64,000 nucleotides of DNA from Micromonospora vinacea (GTDB lineage: Bacteria > Actinomycetota > Actinomycetes > Mycobacteriales > Micromonosporaceae). Positions 1 to 13,519 of this stretch are shown in pieces; position 1 is the stretch's first letter, and the number at the start of each line of letters is the position of its first letter. Below the pieces are notes generated by a model. That model had not been told where the DNA came from, made no database searches, and saw only the letters and a list, made by a program, of their open reading frames with translations. Where the stretch lies: the NCBI RefSeq assembly GCF_015751785.1, contig NZ_JADOTY010000001.1:2232001-2296000 (forward strand). The letters are read 5' to 3'. The position numbers and the translations under genes were made by a program.

Positions 1-1482
1 CAACGCCCCGGCACCGACCAGATCGTGCGGGCCGCCACCCCGAAGCGGGGCCAGGGGGCTGTGGTGCTGATGCACGACGGCGGCGGTGACCGGGCACAGA
101 CGCTCGCCGCCCTGGACCGCCTGCTGCCGGCGCTCGGCGATCAGGGCTACCGGTTCACCACCGTCTCCGCCGGCATCGACGCCTCGCCGTCGATGGTTGA
201 GGCGGGCACCGGTGCCCGGCTGAGCGGAACCGCACTGCGCTGGACCCAGACCGGTGCCCGCTGGTCCGCCGAGGTGATGAACTTCCTGCTCGCCACCGCA
301 CTCGTGCTCGGGGTGGCGCGTCTGGCCGTGCAGGTGCTCTGCGCCCAGCGGCACGTGCGCCGGGTCCGCCGACCCCGCCGGGACCGTCCTGAGGTGCGGG
401 TACCGGTGTCGGTGATCGTGCCCGCCTACAACGAGGCCGCGAACATCGCCGCCACTGTTCGTTCCCTAATGGCCAGCGCGTACCCGGCGTTGGAGGTGAT
501 CGTGGTGGACGACGGGTCGGACGACGGCACCGCCGACATCGTGGAGCGGATGCGACTGCGCGGGGTGCGCGTGATCCGGCAGGCCAACGCCGGCAAGCCG
601 GCGGCGCTGAACACCGGCATCAGGGCGGCCCGGGCGAACCTGTTGGTGCTGGTCGACGGCGACACCGTCTTCCAGCCGGACACGGTGCACCGCCTGGTGC
701 AGGGCTTCGCCGACCCGTCGGTGGGCGCGATCAGCGGCAACACCAAGGTCGCCAACCGGCGTCGGCTGCTCGGTCGCTGGCAGCACCTGGAGTACGTGAT
801 CGGCTTCAACCTCGACCGACGGATGTACGACGTGCTGGAGTGCATGCCGACCATCCCCGGCGCGATCGGCGCGTTCCGCCGCGAGGTGCTGCTGCGGGTG
901 GGAGGGGTGCCGTCGGACACGCTGGCCGAGGACACGGACCTCACCATGAAGGTGCTCCGGGCCGGCTGGCGGGTCGTCTACGAGGAGTCGGCCATCGCCT
1001 GGACCGAAGCCCCGTCGTCGTTGCGCCAACTCTGGCGGCAGCGCTACCGCTGGTGCTACGGCACCATGCAGGCGATGTGGAAACATCGGCACGCGCTGCG
1101 CGAGTCGGGTGCCGGAGGCAAACTGGGCCGGCGTGGCCTGCCGTACCTCACGGTGTTCCAGATCGTGTTGCCGCTCACCGCGCCGGCGGTCGACGTGTTC
1201 GCCGTGTACGGCCTGCTCTTCCTGCCCTGGTCGACCCTCGCCCTGGCCTGGGCGGGACTGCTGCTGCTCCAAGCGGCCACCGCCGCGTACGCGCTGCGAC
1301 TGGACCGGGAACGGTACGGCCCGCTGTGGGCGCTGCCGTTCCAGCAGCTGGTCTACCGGCAGCTCATGTACCTGGTGGTGGTGCAGTCGGTGGTCACCGC
1401 GTTGGTCGGTAACCGGCTGCGCTGGCAGCGGATGGTGCGGACCGGTGAGGCGGCGGCGTTGGTGGGGGCCGGCCGGGGCTGA
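1..1482 (+). CDS. polysaccharide deacetylase / family 2 glycosyltransferase fusion, 5' end outside the window
   Basis: The frame is open from base 1, so the gene begins upstream. The first ~55 visible residues (GAVVLMHDGGGDRAQTLAALD...) look like the C-terminal end of a NodB-type polysaccharide deacetylase. A membrane segment follows (about residues 92-112), then a family 2 glycosyltransferase domain: SVIVPAYNEAANI at the start, VVDDGSDDG for UDP-sugar binding, a DGD acidic motif, AEDTDLT, and QRYRW, the (Q/R)xxRW signature of processive beta-glycosyltransferases of the NodC/hyaluronan/cellulose synthase type. Hydrophobic segments near the C-terminus would form the export pore. Deacetylase-GT2 fusions are a known architecture. 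The product is probably a membrane enzyme making an extracellular beta-linked polysaccharide; the substrate cannot be told from the sequence. The stop codon lies inside a terminator-like hairpin. Confidence 0.85.
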   Translation, partial: QRPGTDQIVRAATPKRGQGAVVLMHDGGGDRAQTLAALDRLLPALGDQGYRFTTVSAGIDASPSMVEAGTGARLSGTALRWTQTGARWSAEVMNFLLATALVLGVARLAVQVLCAQRHVRRVRRPRRDRPEVRVPVSVIVPAYNEAANIAATVRSLMASAYPALEVIVVDDGSDDGTADIVERMRLRGVRVIRQANAGKPAALNTGIRAARANLLVLVDGDTVFQPDTVHRLVQGFADPSVGAISGNTKVANRRRLLGRWQHLEYVIGFNLDRRMYDVLECMPTIPGAIGAFRREVLLRVGGVPSDTLAEDTDLTMKVLRAGWRVVYEESAIAWTEAPSSLRQLWRQRYRWCYGTMQAMWKHRHALRESGAGGKLGRRGLPYLTVFQIVLPLTAPAVDVFAVYGLLFLPWSTLALAWAGLLLLQAATAAYALRLDRERYGPLWALPFQQLVYRQLMYLVVVQSVVTALVGNRLRWQRMVRTGEAAALVGAGRG

Positions 1483-1507
1483 CGCCACCGCGACGCGGCG
1501 TCAGCCC
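1476..1507. terminator. hairpin terminator between convergent genes
   Basis: GGGCTGACGCC (1476-1486) pairs perfectly with GGCGTCAGCCC (1497-1507) around a 10-base loop. The stop codon of the glycosyltransferase is inside the left arm. The next gene converges on it, so the stem may serve both strands. There is no U-tract, as is common in high-GC actinobacteria. Confidence 0.6.
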
Positions 1508-1515
1508 TCGACCGG

Positions 1516-1671
1516 TCAGGTCGGGGCGTGGAAGAGGCCGGCCGACCAGGCGATCAGCAGGCCGACGGCGGCGGAGCAGCAGCAGACGAGCAGAGCGGCG
1601 GCGACCACTGCGAGAATCACCCAGGCGGACGCCCGCCGGGGCGTCGGCCCCGGCTCGTCCCCGTTCGTCAT
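1516..1671 (-). CDS. small single-pass membrane protein (51 aa)
   Basis: A short open frame, ATG at 1671 to TGA at 1516-1518, encoding 51 residues. It has a charged, Pro-rich N-terminus (MTNGDEPGPTPRRAS) followed by one long hydrophobic helix (AWVILAVVAAALLVCCCSAA and onward) containing three consecutive cysteines, and a short C-terminal tail. The gene starts 17 bp after the oligopeptidase stop codon on the same strand, so it is probably the last cistron of that transcript. I do not recognise a family. The clean charged-then-hydrophobic pattern, the good fit to the gap and the terminator just beyond its stop support a real gene. Confidence 0.55.
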   Translation of the reverse strand: MTNGDEPGPTPRRASAWVILAVVAAALLVCCCSAAVGLLIAWSAGLFHAPT

Positions 1672-1687
1672 CGCCGCCGCCCCGCCG

Positions 1688-3784
1688 TCAGGCCCGGCCG
1701 ATGCGGTCCAGGATCCAGGCGTTGATGAACGCCTCCTCGCGCCACGAGTCGTAGCGACCGCTCGGGCCGCCGTGCCCGGCGCCCATCTCGGTCTTCAGCA
1801 GGTAGTCGCCGGCCGGGGCGACAGCCCGCAGCCGGGCGATCCACTTCGCCGGCTCCGAGTAGAGCACCCGGGTGTCGTTGAGGCTGGTCACCGCGAGGAT
1901 CGCGGGGTAGTCCACGGCAGCCACGTTCTCGTACGGCGTGTAGGACTTCATGTACGCGTACACCTCGGGGTCGTCGAGGGGGTTGCCCCACTCCTCCCAT
2001 TCGGTGACCGTCAGCGGCAGCGACGGGTCGAGGATCGACGTGAGCGCGTCCACGAACGGCACCTGCGCCACGATCCCGGTGAACGCGTCCGGCGCGAGGT
2101 TGGCCACCGCGCCCATCAGCAGGCCACCGGCCGAGGCGCCCCGGGCGACCAGCCGGTCGCTGGCCGTCCAGCCCGCCTTGACGAGGTGCCTGGCGCACGC
2201 CACGAAGTCGGTGAAGGTGTTCTTCTTGGCCAGCAGCTTGCCCTGGTCGTACCACCGTCGGCCCAGCTCACCGCCGCCCCGGATGTGCGCCACGGCGAAG
2301 ACCACGCCCCGGTCCAGCAGGGACAGTCGGGCCACCGAGAACCACGGGTCCATGCTGGCCTCGTACGAGCCGTAGCCGTACAGCTCGCAGGGCGCCGACC
2401 CGTCCCGGGGGGTGCCGACACGGCAGACCAGCGAGATCGGCACCCGGGTGCCGTCGTCGGCGAGCGCCCAGTCGCGGAACTGCTCGTACTCGGCCGGGTC
2501 GTACGGTCGCCCGTCCGGCCCGGGCAGCACCGGCTTCTGCTTGAGCAGCACCATCTGCCGGGTGACCAGGTCGTAGTCGTACACCGAGTCGGGGGTGATC
2601 AGCGAGGAGTAGCGCAGCCGGACCTGACCGGTGCGGTACTCCGGGTTGGCGTCCAACCCGACGCTGTACAGCGGCTCGGGGAAGTCGATGTCGTACCCGT
2701 CGTCACTGCCCACCGGCAGCACCCGCAGCCCGGTGAGCCCGTCGGTGCGCAGCGACACCACCAGGTGGTTGGCGAAGGCATCGACCGCCTCCAGCCGGGT
2801 GCCGGGGGTGTGCTCGATCAGCGGCACCCAGTCGCCCGGTACGTCCGCCGAGGTGAACGCCAGCGCGAAGTCCTCCGCGCCGTCGTTGTGCAGGATCAGG
2901 AAGCGGTGGCCGTGGTGCTCGACCGTGTATTCCACGCCCTGCCGGCGGGGTGCGATCACGGCCGGCGCGCCGGTCGGGTTGCCGGCGGGGATCACCAGCA
3001 CCTCGCTCGTCACCTTGCTGTGCACGTCGATGAGGATGAACTTCTCCGACCGGGTGAGCTCCACCCCCACCCAGAACCGCTCGTCGTCCTCCTGGTGGAC
3101 CACCACGTCGTCGGCGGCGGCGGAGCCGACGGTGTGCCGCCAGACCCGGTTCGGCCGCCAGGCGTCGTCCACCGTCACGTAGAACAGCACCGACGCGTCG
3201 GCCGACCAGGCGGTGCCGTAGAACGTGTCCGGCACCTCGTCGGGCAGCAACTCGCCGGTGGTCAGGTCCTTCACCCGCAGGGTGAACCGCTCGTCGCCGG
3301 AGAAGTCGGTGGAGTAGGCCAGCCAGCGACCGTCCGGGCTGACGTCGAACGCGCCGAGCGAGAAGAAGTCGTGCCCCTCGGCCAGCAGGTTGCCGTCGAG
3401 CAGCACCTCCTCGCCGTCGAGCGGGGCGCCGTCTGCACTGACCGGCGGGTCGGTCTCACCGTCGCGGACCGCCCGGCGGCACTGCACTCCGTACTGTTGC
3501 CCCTCGACCGTCCGGGTGTAGTACCAGTGCCCGCCCTTGCGGGTCGGCACGGACAGGTCGGTCTCCTGGGTGCGTCGGCGAGTCTCCTCGAACAGGTCGG
3601 CGCGCAGGTCGGCCAGGTGGGCGGTGCGCGCGTCGGTGTACTCGTTCTCGGCGGTCAGGTAGGCGATCGTCTCCGGGTCGTCCTTGGCGGCGAGCCAGGC
3701 GTACTCGTCGACGACGGTGTCGCCGTGGTGGGTGCGCTCGCTGGGCACCCGCTTCGCCGCGGGCGGGGCAGTCTCGGTGGTCAC
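1688..3784 (-). CDS. ptrB: oligopeptidase B-type S9A serine peptidase
   Basis: Encodes about 698 residues from GTG 3784 (an in-frame GTG at 3793 is an alternative). The N-terminal two thirds has the low-complexity beta-strand pattern of a seven-bladed propeller. The C-terminal third is an alpha/beta hydrolase: IRGGGELGRRWYDQGK, then GASAGG with the nucleophile at Ser551, Asp637 in LNDTRV and His671 in GAGHGG. This triad order, and the EWEEWGNP motif typical of oligopeptidase B, identify the S9A family, which cleaves short peptides after basic residues in the cytoplasm. No signal peptide is visible. The gene is divergent from the FAD-binding oxidase; the 87-bp gap between them carries a LexA-like box. 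Confidence 0.9.
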   Translation of the reverse strand: MTTETAPPAAKRVPSERTHHGDTVVDEYAWLAAKDDPETIAYLTAENEYTDARTAHLADLRADLFEETRRRTQETDLSVPTRKGGHWYYTRTVEGQQYGVQCRRAVRDGETDPPVSADGAPLDGEEVLLDGNLLAEGHDFFSLGAFDVSPDGRWLAYSTDFSGDERFTLRVKDLTTGELLPDEVPDTFYGTAWSADASVLFYVTVDDAWRPNRVWRHTVGSAAADDVVVHQEDDERFWVGVELTRSEKFILIDVHSKVTSEVLVIPAGNPTGAPAVIAPRRQGVEYTVEHHGHRFLILHNDGAEDFALAFTSADVPGDWVPLIEHTPGTRLEAVDAFANHLVVSLRTDGLTGLRVLPVGSDDGYDIDFPEPLYSVGLDANPEYRTGQVRLRYSSLITPDSVYDYDLVTRQMVLLKQKPVLPGPDGRPYDPAEYEQFRDWALADDGTRVPISLVCRVGTPRDGSAPCELYGYGSYEASMDPWFSVARLSLLDRGVVFAVAHIRGGGELGRRWYDQGKLLAKKNTFTDFVACARHLVKAGWTASDRLVARGASAGGLLMGAVANLAPDAFTGIVAQVPFVDALTSILDPSLPLTVTEWEEWGNPLDDPEVYAYMKSYTPYENVAAVDYPAILAVTSLNDTRVLYSEPAKWIARLRAVAPAGDYLLKTEMGAGHGGPSGRYDSWREEAFINAWILDRIGRA

Positions 3785-3856
3785 GGCGGCCACGTTACCG
3801 GCCGGCAGGCGCAGCGCGCCGGACCAGCGGCATCCCGATACTCGCCACCACGTCTT

Positions 3857-3872
3857 TCGAACACATGTACGA
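3857..3872. promoter_or_regulatory. candidate LexA (SOS) box
   Basis: TCGAAC-ACAT-GTACGA is a 16-bp near-palindrome differing at one position from the actinobacterial SOS box consensus TCGAAC-N4-GTTCGA. It ends on the first base of the ATG at 3872 and lies 73 bp upstream of ptrB, so it could affect either divergent gene. This is a sequence match only. Confidence 0.4.
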
Positions 3873-5239
3873 TGGCCGGCATGGCGGCAGCAGCGAGTTC
3901 CCTCGGCCGGTCCGGAGCCCTCGAGATCACCCGGCGGTTGGCGGCGATCTGCGGTCCACCCTTCTCCCGGCTGGCCGGGCCCGCCGACGAGGTGGCGGGC
4001 CGGCCGGCCCGCTGGGTGGCCGTTCCGGGCGGCCCGCACGCCGCCGCCGAGGTGCTGCGGTTGGCCGCCAAGCACGACCTGACGGTGGTGCCCCGAGGCG
4101 CGGGCACGAAGATCGACTGGGGTGCCACGCCGGTCCAGGTCGACATCCTGCTCGACACCGGCCGGCTGGCCGGCATCGGTCACGATCCGGTCGACTCGCT
4201 GGTGACCGACGTGGGGGCCGGCACTCCGCTGCGGGCGGTGCAGGCCACCCTGGAGCGCACCGGGCAGCGGCTCGCCATGGACGCCCCGTCACCCGGCGCG
4301 ACCCTTGGCGGTGTTCTCGCCGCCGGCGAGGCCGGCCCGCTGCGTCACCGCCACGGCAGCCCCTGCGACCAGTTGCTCGGTGTGCGTTACCTGGCCGCCG
4401 ACGGCGAGCTGATCAGCGTCGGCGGTGGCGCCCCCGGGCTCGACCTGGCCCGCCTGCTCTGCGGCTCACAGGGCGCGCTCGGTGTGCTGGTCTCGGCGAG
4501 CCTGCGGGTGCAGCCGGTGCCGGCCAGCAGGCTCTGGGTGTCCCGCCCGGTGTGGACGCCGCTGGAGGTGCACGACCTGATCCGGACGATCCTCGCCGCC
4601 CGGCTGGAGCCGTCGGCCATCGAGCTGGACCTGCCCGGAGGCACCCCCCGCCCCCGTACGCCGTACCCGCCCGGCCACCCGTCGGCCACCGCTCGGGAGC
4701 GCCATCCGTCGATGTCCGGCCGGGCCGGTGCCCCGTCCCGGGCCGGCAGCCTGGTGGTGCTGCTGGAAGGCGGCCCGGCCGACGTCACCGAGCGTGCCGA
4801 GCGGCTGGTCGGCCTGCTGCACGGTGAGGCGACGATCGCCCACTCCGCGCCGACGTGGTGGCGCCGCTACCCGTTCGCGCCCGGTGACACGGCGCTGCGC
4901 CTGGAAGTGCCGATCGGCGACCTGCACGCGGCCGTCTACGCGCTCCGCGACGCGGCCGGCGCGCCGGTGCCGGTGCGCGGGTCCGCCGGGCTGGGCGTGG
5001 TGCACGCGGCGTTGCCCGGGGCGCTGCCAGCCGACCGGGTGGCGTCCATCCTGGCCGCCGTCCGAGGGGTGCTGCTGGCCCGGCAGGGCCGCTGCGTGGT
5101 GGTCTCCGCTCCGGCGGCGGTCCGCCAGGCGGTCGACCTCTGGGGTGAGCTGGCCGGCCTGGCCCAGTTGCGGGCCGCGAAGCGGCACCTGGATCCGGAG
5201 CACCGGCTCGCACCCGGACGGCTCCCCGGCGGCCTGTGA
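3872..5239 (+). CDS. FAD-binding oxidoreductase, GlcE-like (PCMH/FAD_binding_4 domain)
   Basis: 455 residues from ATG 3872; ATG 3881 is equally plausible, and neither has a clear Shine-Dalgarno, so a leaderless or weakly initiated start is possible. The N-terminal half is a PCMH-type FAD-binding domain: WVAVPGGPHAAAEVLRLA, then VVPRGAGTKIDWG (the pyrophosphate-contact loop of the glycolate oxidase subunit and lactate dehydrogenase class), then TLGGVLAAGEAGPLR and LLCGSQGALGVLVSASLRV. The C-terminal part is less conserved and matches the GlcE-type end, without the Fe-S subunit GlcF nearby. The substrate is probably a 2-hydroxy acid, but the lack of GlcD and GlcF partners makes the exact role uncertain. 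It may be SOS-controlled through the adjoining LexA-like box. Confidence 0.75.
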   Translation: MAGMAAAASSLGRSGALEITRRLAAICGPPFSRLAGPADEVAGRPARWVAVPGGPHAAAEVLRLAAKHDLTVVPRGAGTKIDWGATPVQVDILLDTGRLAGIGHDPVDSLVTDVGAGTPLRAVQATLERTGQRLAMDAPSPGATLGGVLAAGEAGPLRHRHGSPCDQLLGVRYLAADGELISVGGGAPGLDLARLLCGSQGALGVLVSASLRVQPVPASRLWVSRPVWTPLEVHDLIRTILAARLEPSAIELDLPGGTPRPRTPYPPGHPSATARERHPSMSGRAGAPSRAGSLVVLLEGGPADVTERAERLVGLLHGEATIAHSAPTWWRRYPFAPGDTALRLEVPIGDLHAAVYALRDAAGAPVPVRGSAGLGVVHAALPGALPADRVASILAAVRGVLLARQGRCVVVSAPAAVRQAVDLWGELAGLAQLRAAKRHLDPEHRLAPGRLPGGL

Positions 5240-5260
5240 AATCCGACGGCCCGGCCGAGG

Positions 5261-5668
5261 TCAGTCCATCCACCACCGGTGCATGTCCAGCAGCGGCGGG
5301 GTGAAGCGGGCCACCAGCACCAGCAGACTGCCGACCGCGCCGGCCAGCAGCAGTGACCGGGTCGCCCGGGGCAGGGCCTCGCGCTCCCGGGCGACCAGCG
5401 CCACCGCGACGATCGCCAACGGCAGCCCGAGCACCGCACCCGTCAGGTAGAGCACCGCCACCAGGGGGTGGAGCATCCCGAAGAAGGCCACGTCCTTCGG
5501 GTCGTACGCGCCGGTCAGCATCTCGGCGGGGCCGACGCCGGCTGTCGTCATCCGACCGATGTAGAGCAGCAGCACGGCGACGAACGCGCCGATGGTCGCG
5601 AACTGCGCGACGATCAGGGCCCGGACCGCCGGCCGGGAGTACGGGGTGACCTGCGCGGCGCTCGTCAT
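5261..5668 (-). CDS. four-helix membrane protein of unknown function
   Basis: 135 residues from ATG 5668. Four hydrophobic segments are visible: ALIVAQFATIGAFVAVLLLY, a second around FFGMLHPLVAVLYLTGAVLG, a third in LPLAIVAVALVA, and a fourth in RSLLLAGAVGSLLVLVA. The protein ends in LLDMHRWWMD. I do not recognise the family. It is convergent with the FAD-binding oxidase (21-bp gap) and lies 49 bp downstream of the phosphatase stop codon region's neighbour start, but on the opposite side of that gene, so shared function is not implied. Confidence 0.65.
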   Translation of the reverse strand: MTSAAQVTPYSRPAVRALIVAQFATIGAFVAVLLLYIGRMTTAGVGPAEMLTGAYDPKDVAFFGMLHPLVAVLYLTGAVLGLPLAIVAVALVAREREALPRATRSLLLAGAVGSLLVLVARFTPPLLDMHRWWMD

Positions 5669-5717
5669 GGCCGTCAATCTACCGAGCGGACCCGAGACCA
5701 GGGGGCCTGTGCGGCGG

Positions 5718-7805
5718 TCAGGTCGCGTCGTTGCGCAGCACCAGGACGGCGATGTCGTCCCGGGGTGGCTCGACCGAGAAGTTGATCGCCGCGGCGCGCA
5801 GCCGGGCGGCCACCACGTCGGCCGAGTATCCGGCCAGGGGCGCGGCGGCGTCGCGCAGCCGGTCGGTGCCGAACAACTCGCGGCCACGCCGCCGCTCGGT
5901 GACGCCATCGGTGTAGAAGATCAGCGAGTCGCCCGGCCCGAGCGTGATCTCCGCCGTCGGCGAGGTGATCGTGTCGAGCAGGCCGAGCGCGGTGCCGCCG
6001 GTGCCGACGAACCCGGCGCCGCCCGCCGCGGCCAGCAGCACCGGCCGGTCGTGCCCGGCGAGGTGCAGCGACACGTCCAACTGGTCGCCCTCGCCCGGCC
6101 CGACCGCTGCCAGCGCCAGCGTGCAGTAACGGCCGCCACCGCGCTCGACGAGAGTCTCGTTGAGCCGCGCCAGCGCCTCCGGCAACGGCTTGCCGTCGCC
6201 GACCAGCACCCGGATCACGTCCCGGACCAGCCCGGTCACCGCGGCGGCCTGGACACCCTTGCCCGAGACGTCACCGATCACCACCAGCCAGCGCCCGTCG
6301 GGCAGCGGCACCACGTCGTAGAAGTCGCCCCCCACCTCGGCGTCGTCGCCGGTCGGGACGTACTCGGCGGCGAAGCCGATTCCGTCCACCAGCGGTAGCA
6401 CCGGCGGCAGCAGAGACTGCTGGAGCGTCTGCGCCACCCGGCGGCGTTCGGCGTGGATGCGGGCATTCTCGATGGCCAGCGCGGCCCGCCGGGCCACGTC
6501 CTCCAGGACGGCCACCTCGTCCGGGTCGTGCCGGTGGCGCTGGTGCCGCCCCACCGCCAGGGTGCCGAGCCGCTGCCCACGGGCGATCAGCGGGACCGCG
6601 AAACCCTCCATCGGCCCGCCCAGGGGGATCTGCGCCGCGCTGCGGGACGCCTCGCGGAGGCGGGCCGAGATCGAATCCGGCCCGGTCTCCGCCAGCACCT
6701 TGTGCAGCTGCGGAAGCATCGACTCGTCGGCGTGGCTGGCCGCCGCCAACCGGAGCCGGCCCCACTCGTCGGTGGTGTGCACCGCGCACCACTGACCGAG
6801 TCGCGGCACCACCAACTGGGGCACCAGCGCCATGGTCAGGTCGACGTCCAACGACTGGGCCAGCAGTTCGCTCGCCTCGGCCAGGAACGTCAGCCACACC
6901 TGCCGGCGGACGTCGGCCCGGCGCAGCCTGTCGTTTTCCAGGTGCAGCGACAGCCGCTCGGCGGTGAGCACCGCCAACGGTTGGGCGTACGCCGACGGCG
7001 CGGCGTCCAACTCCAGCTCCCCGGCGTACGGGCGGTGCACCGTCAGTGGCACCCGGAGCAGATCGCTGCCGGGGCGGGCCGGTCGACCGAAGCGGGCCAG
7101 CACCTGGCTGCCCTGCCCGTCGCCGCGGTCCAGCCGGATGGTGCCGCCGGCTGCGCCCACCATCTCGGCAACCCGGCTGAGCAGGCTGGTGGCGAAGTCG
7201 GGCAGCGGGTCGTCCCCGTACAGGTCGGGGGCGGTCTGCATGAGTTCGCTCATCGCGCTGGCGCTCGGCGCGGAGCCGTCGGTGCTGGTCCGCGGGCCGG
7301 CGTTGGCCGGTGTCGACTCGCCGACGGTGCCCCCGGTGGGCGGGTCGGCGCCGGGGCGGTCCAGCCGGAACCAGACGCCCTTGCCGGTGGGCAGGTACGT
7401 GGTGCCCCAGCGGCTGGCGAAGTGGTCGACCAGCAGCAGGCCCCGGCCCCGCACGGAGACCTCGTTGATCTCGGTGGAGTCGTTGCGGTCGCCGACGGTC
7501 AGCTCGTCGCCGGAGCCGGGGGCGAAGTCGGAGACGGTGACGGTCAGCCCGATCTCGTCCGCGACGACCTCGATGTCCAGTTCGGTACGGGCGTGTTCGA
7601 CGGCGTTCGTGGTCAGCTCGGTGGTCAGCAGCAGCGCCTCGTTGGCCAGTTCGTCCAGGTGTGACTCGGTCAACACCGATCGGACCACGGCGCGGGCGGC
7701 GGCCGGCGTGCGGCGGTCGGCGGGCAGCCGGACACGCCGGACGGCCCCGTCCCGGGCCCCGGCCGTCGCGGCCCCCGCCTCGGCTGACACCCCCGTATCC
7801 TCCAC
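5718..7805 (-). CDS. RsbW-like ATPase - GAF - PP2C (SpoIIE) phosphatase fusion
   Basis: 695 residues from GTG 7805, which has a good ribosome site (AGGGGGAC just upstream). Residues ~30-165 are a GHKL/HATPase_c domain of the anti-sigma kinase type, with the N-box ELTTNAVEHA (63-72), SDFAPGSGDE and RGRGLLLVDHFASRWG. Residues ~330-470 form a GAF domain (FAVPLIARGQRLGTLAVGR), followed by a short helical linker and a PP2C/SpoIIE phosphatase domain: LLPPVLP, GGDFYDV, IGDVSGKGVQAA, FYTDGVTERR and RDDIAVLVL. In known partner-switching systems RsbW kinases phosphorylate STAS antagonists and RsbU/SpoIIE phosphatases reverse this; here both activities are on one chain. A STAS protein at 13.0 kb is a candidate substrate. 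The gene is divergent from the hybrid kinase (267-bp gap). Confidence 0.88.
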   Translation of the reverse strand: MEDTGVSAEAGAATAGARDGAVRRVRLPADRRTPAAARAVVRSVLTESHLDELANEALLLTTELTTNAVEHARTELDIEVVADEIGLTVTVSDFAPGSGDELTVGDRNDSTEINEVSVRGRGLLLVDHFASRWGTTYLPTGKGVWFRLDRPGADPPTGGTVGESTPANAGPRTSTDGSAPSASAMSELMQTAPDLYGDDPLPDFATSLLSRVAEMVGAAGGTIRLDRGDGQGSQVLARFGRPARPGSDLLRVPLTVHRPYAGELELDAAPSAYAQPLAVLTAERLSLHLENDRLRRADVRRQVWLTFLAEASELLAQSLDVDLTMALVPQLVVPRLGQWCAVHTTDEWGRLRLAAASHADESMLPQLHKVLAETGPDSISARLREASRSAAQIPLGGPMEGFAVPLIARGQRLGTLAVGRHQRHRHDPDEVAVLEDVARRAALAIENARIHAERRRVAQTLQQSLLPPVLPLVDGIGFAAEYVPTGDDAEVGGDFYDVVPLPDGRWLVVIGDVSGKGVQAAAVTGLVRDVIRVLVGDGKPLPEALARLNETLVERGGGRYCTLALAAVGPGEGDQLDVSLHLAGHDRPVLLAAAGGAGFVGTGGTALGLLDTITSPTAEITLGPGDSLIFYTDGVTERRRGRELFGTDRLRDAAAPLAGYSADVVAARLRAAAINFSVEPPRDDIAVLVLRNDAT

Positions 7806-8072
7806 CGTCCCCCTACCGGGTGCCAAGCCGATCACGGATCGCAAGCTGTCGCGTCGGTCAACGGCGCACGTGTGGACGCGTCGAATCGACAGGTCCGGGA
7901 GTCGGGCGAGGTTTGCGGCGTGCCGTGCCGGCCCGACGCGGATCGGGCGGGTCCGGCAGACGATCGATGCCACCTGGCGGGTCGCGCACCCTGGCACTGC
8001 GGCGCGCGCGGGCACAATATGGGGTGTCGGTGTGTCCGCACGGACCGGCGCCCCCGAGTTGAGCGAGGAATG

Positions 8073-12436
<4,364 letters not shown>

Positions 12437-12440
<4 letters not shown>

Positions 12441-12991
12441 CCCAGATGGCCAAGGCGCTGCTCGTGGACGACCGGCGGCAGAATCTGACGGCCCTGGAGG
12501 CGATCCTCCAGGGCCTGCCGGTCCAGTCGGTGGCGGTGGAGAGCGGCGAGGCGGCGCTCAAGCAGCTGCTGGTGGACGACTTCGCGGTGATCCTGTTGGA
12601 CGCCCAGATGCCGGACATGGACGGCTTCGAGACGGCGAGCCACATCAAGCGCCGCGAACGGACCCGGCACGTGCCGATCATCTTCCTCACCGCCGCCGAC
12701 CGGGACGCCCAGCTCGCCCTCCGGGGTTACCAGGTGGGTGCCGTGGACTACCTCACCAAGCCGTTCGACCCGTGGGTGCTCCGGGCCAAGGTGTCGGTCT
12801 TCGTCGAGCTGTGGGTGAAGACCCGGCAGTTGGCCACCCAGTCGGACCTGGTCCGGGAGCGTGACACGCAGTGGCGGCGGCTCACCGACGCGGTGGACGA
12901 GGCGACAACGCTGCTCCGCTCGGACGACCCGGAGGTCCGCGACCGGGCGGTACGGATGCTCGAACAGGCCCGCTGGGGCAACACCGCCTGA
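12437..12991 (+). CDS. response regulator, receiver domain with C-terminal helical extension
   Basis: 184 residues from GTG 12437, overlapping the kinase stop by 4 bp, so translation is probably coupled. A full CheY-like receiver occupies residues 5-125: the acidic pair VDD (10-12), phospho-acceptor Asp55 in VILLDAQMPDMDG, IFLTAAD, and the conserved lysine in DYLTKPFD. The last ~60 residues are a charged alpha-helical stretch (ELWVKTRQLATQSDLVRERD and beyond) without a DNA-binding domain. It therefore probably acts through protein contacts, either as the output of the hybrid kinase or as an intermediate towards the PP2C/STAS pair nearby. Single-domain receivers of this length directly after poly-HAMP kinases suggest a dedicated phosphorelay. 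Confidence 0.9.
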
Positions 12992-13005
12992 CGCGGCGGG
13001 TCGGC

Positions 13006-13341
13006 TCAGCCGGTGGGTTGGTCGTTGCGGATCATCAGGGCGCTGCGCAGGCCGGTGATGTCCAGTACGCGGATCAGGAAGTCACCCACGTGCGTCAGCA
13101 TCAGCAGGCTCTGCGCGTGGCTGGCCTTGCGGCTGAGCACGACAAGGGTGCCCAGGCCCTGCGAGTCGCAGAAGGTGACGCCGCCGAGGTCGAGCACGAT
13201 CCGCGGGGGCGGGTCGGCCAGCACCTCGTTGACGACGGTGGAGAGTTGAGCCGCCGTGAGCATGTCGATCTCACCGGCCAGGCGCAAGACTGCTTCGTCG
13301 CCCGTCCGGTGCAGCGTGATGGACAGTTCGGCACGATCCAC
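13006..13341 (-). CDS. STAS-domain anti-sigma factor antagonist (RsbV/SpoIIAA-like)
   Basis: 111 residues from ATG 13341. The whole protein is one STAS domain: VLRLAGEIDMLTAAQL, then IVLDLGGVTFCDSQGLGTLVVL, where Ser60 in CDSQGL is at the position phosphorylated in RsbV and SpoIIAA. It is convergent with the response regulator (14-bp gap) and divergent from hemL. By family knowledge it would be inactivated by an RsbW-type kinase and reactivated by a PP2C phosphatase; both activities are present in the fusion protein encoded 5 kb away at 5.7-7.8 kb. No sigma factor gene is visible in the window. Confidence 0.9.
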   Translation of the reverse strand: MDRAELSITLHRTGDEAVLRLAGEIDMLTAAQLSTVVNEVLADPPPRIVLDLGGVTFCDSQGLGTLVVLSRKASHAQSLLMLTHVGDFLIRVLDITGLRSALMIRNDQPTG

Positions 13342-13519
13342 CCGGTCAGCCTAGCGCGATCCGACCGACCTGGCCTGTCGAGGCCGCGAGCCATCGCCGT
13401 CGTGCTCGAGAGCCCTCGGTGTCGCCGCTGCCGACCGCCGTCGGCCATGGGTGAGCCGGGTAACCCCAGCACGGGGTGGCTGCTCGTTGACCGTCCGGCG
13501 CTGTCACAATGGCGGCATC

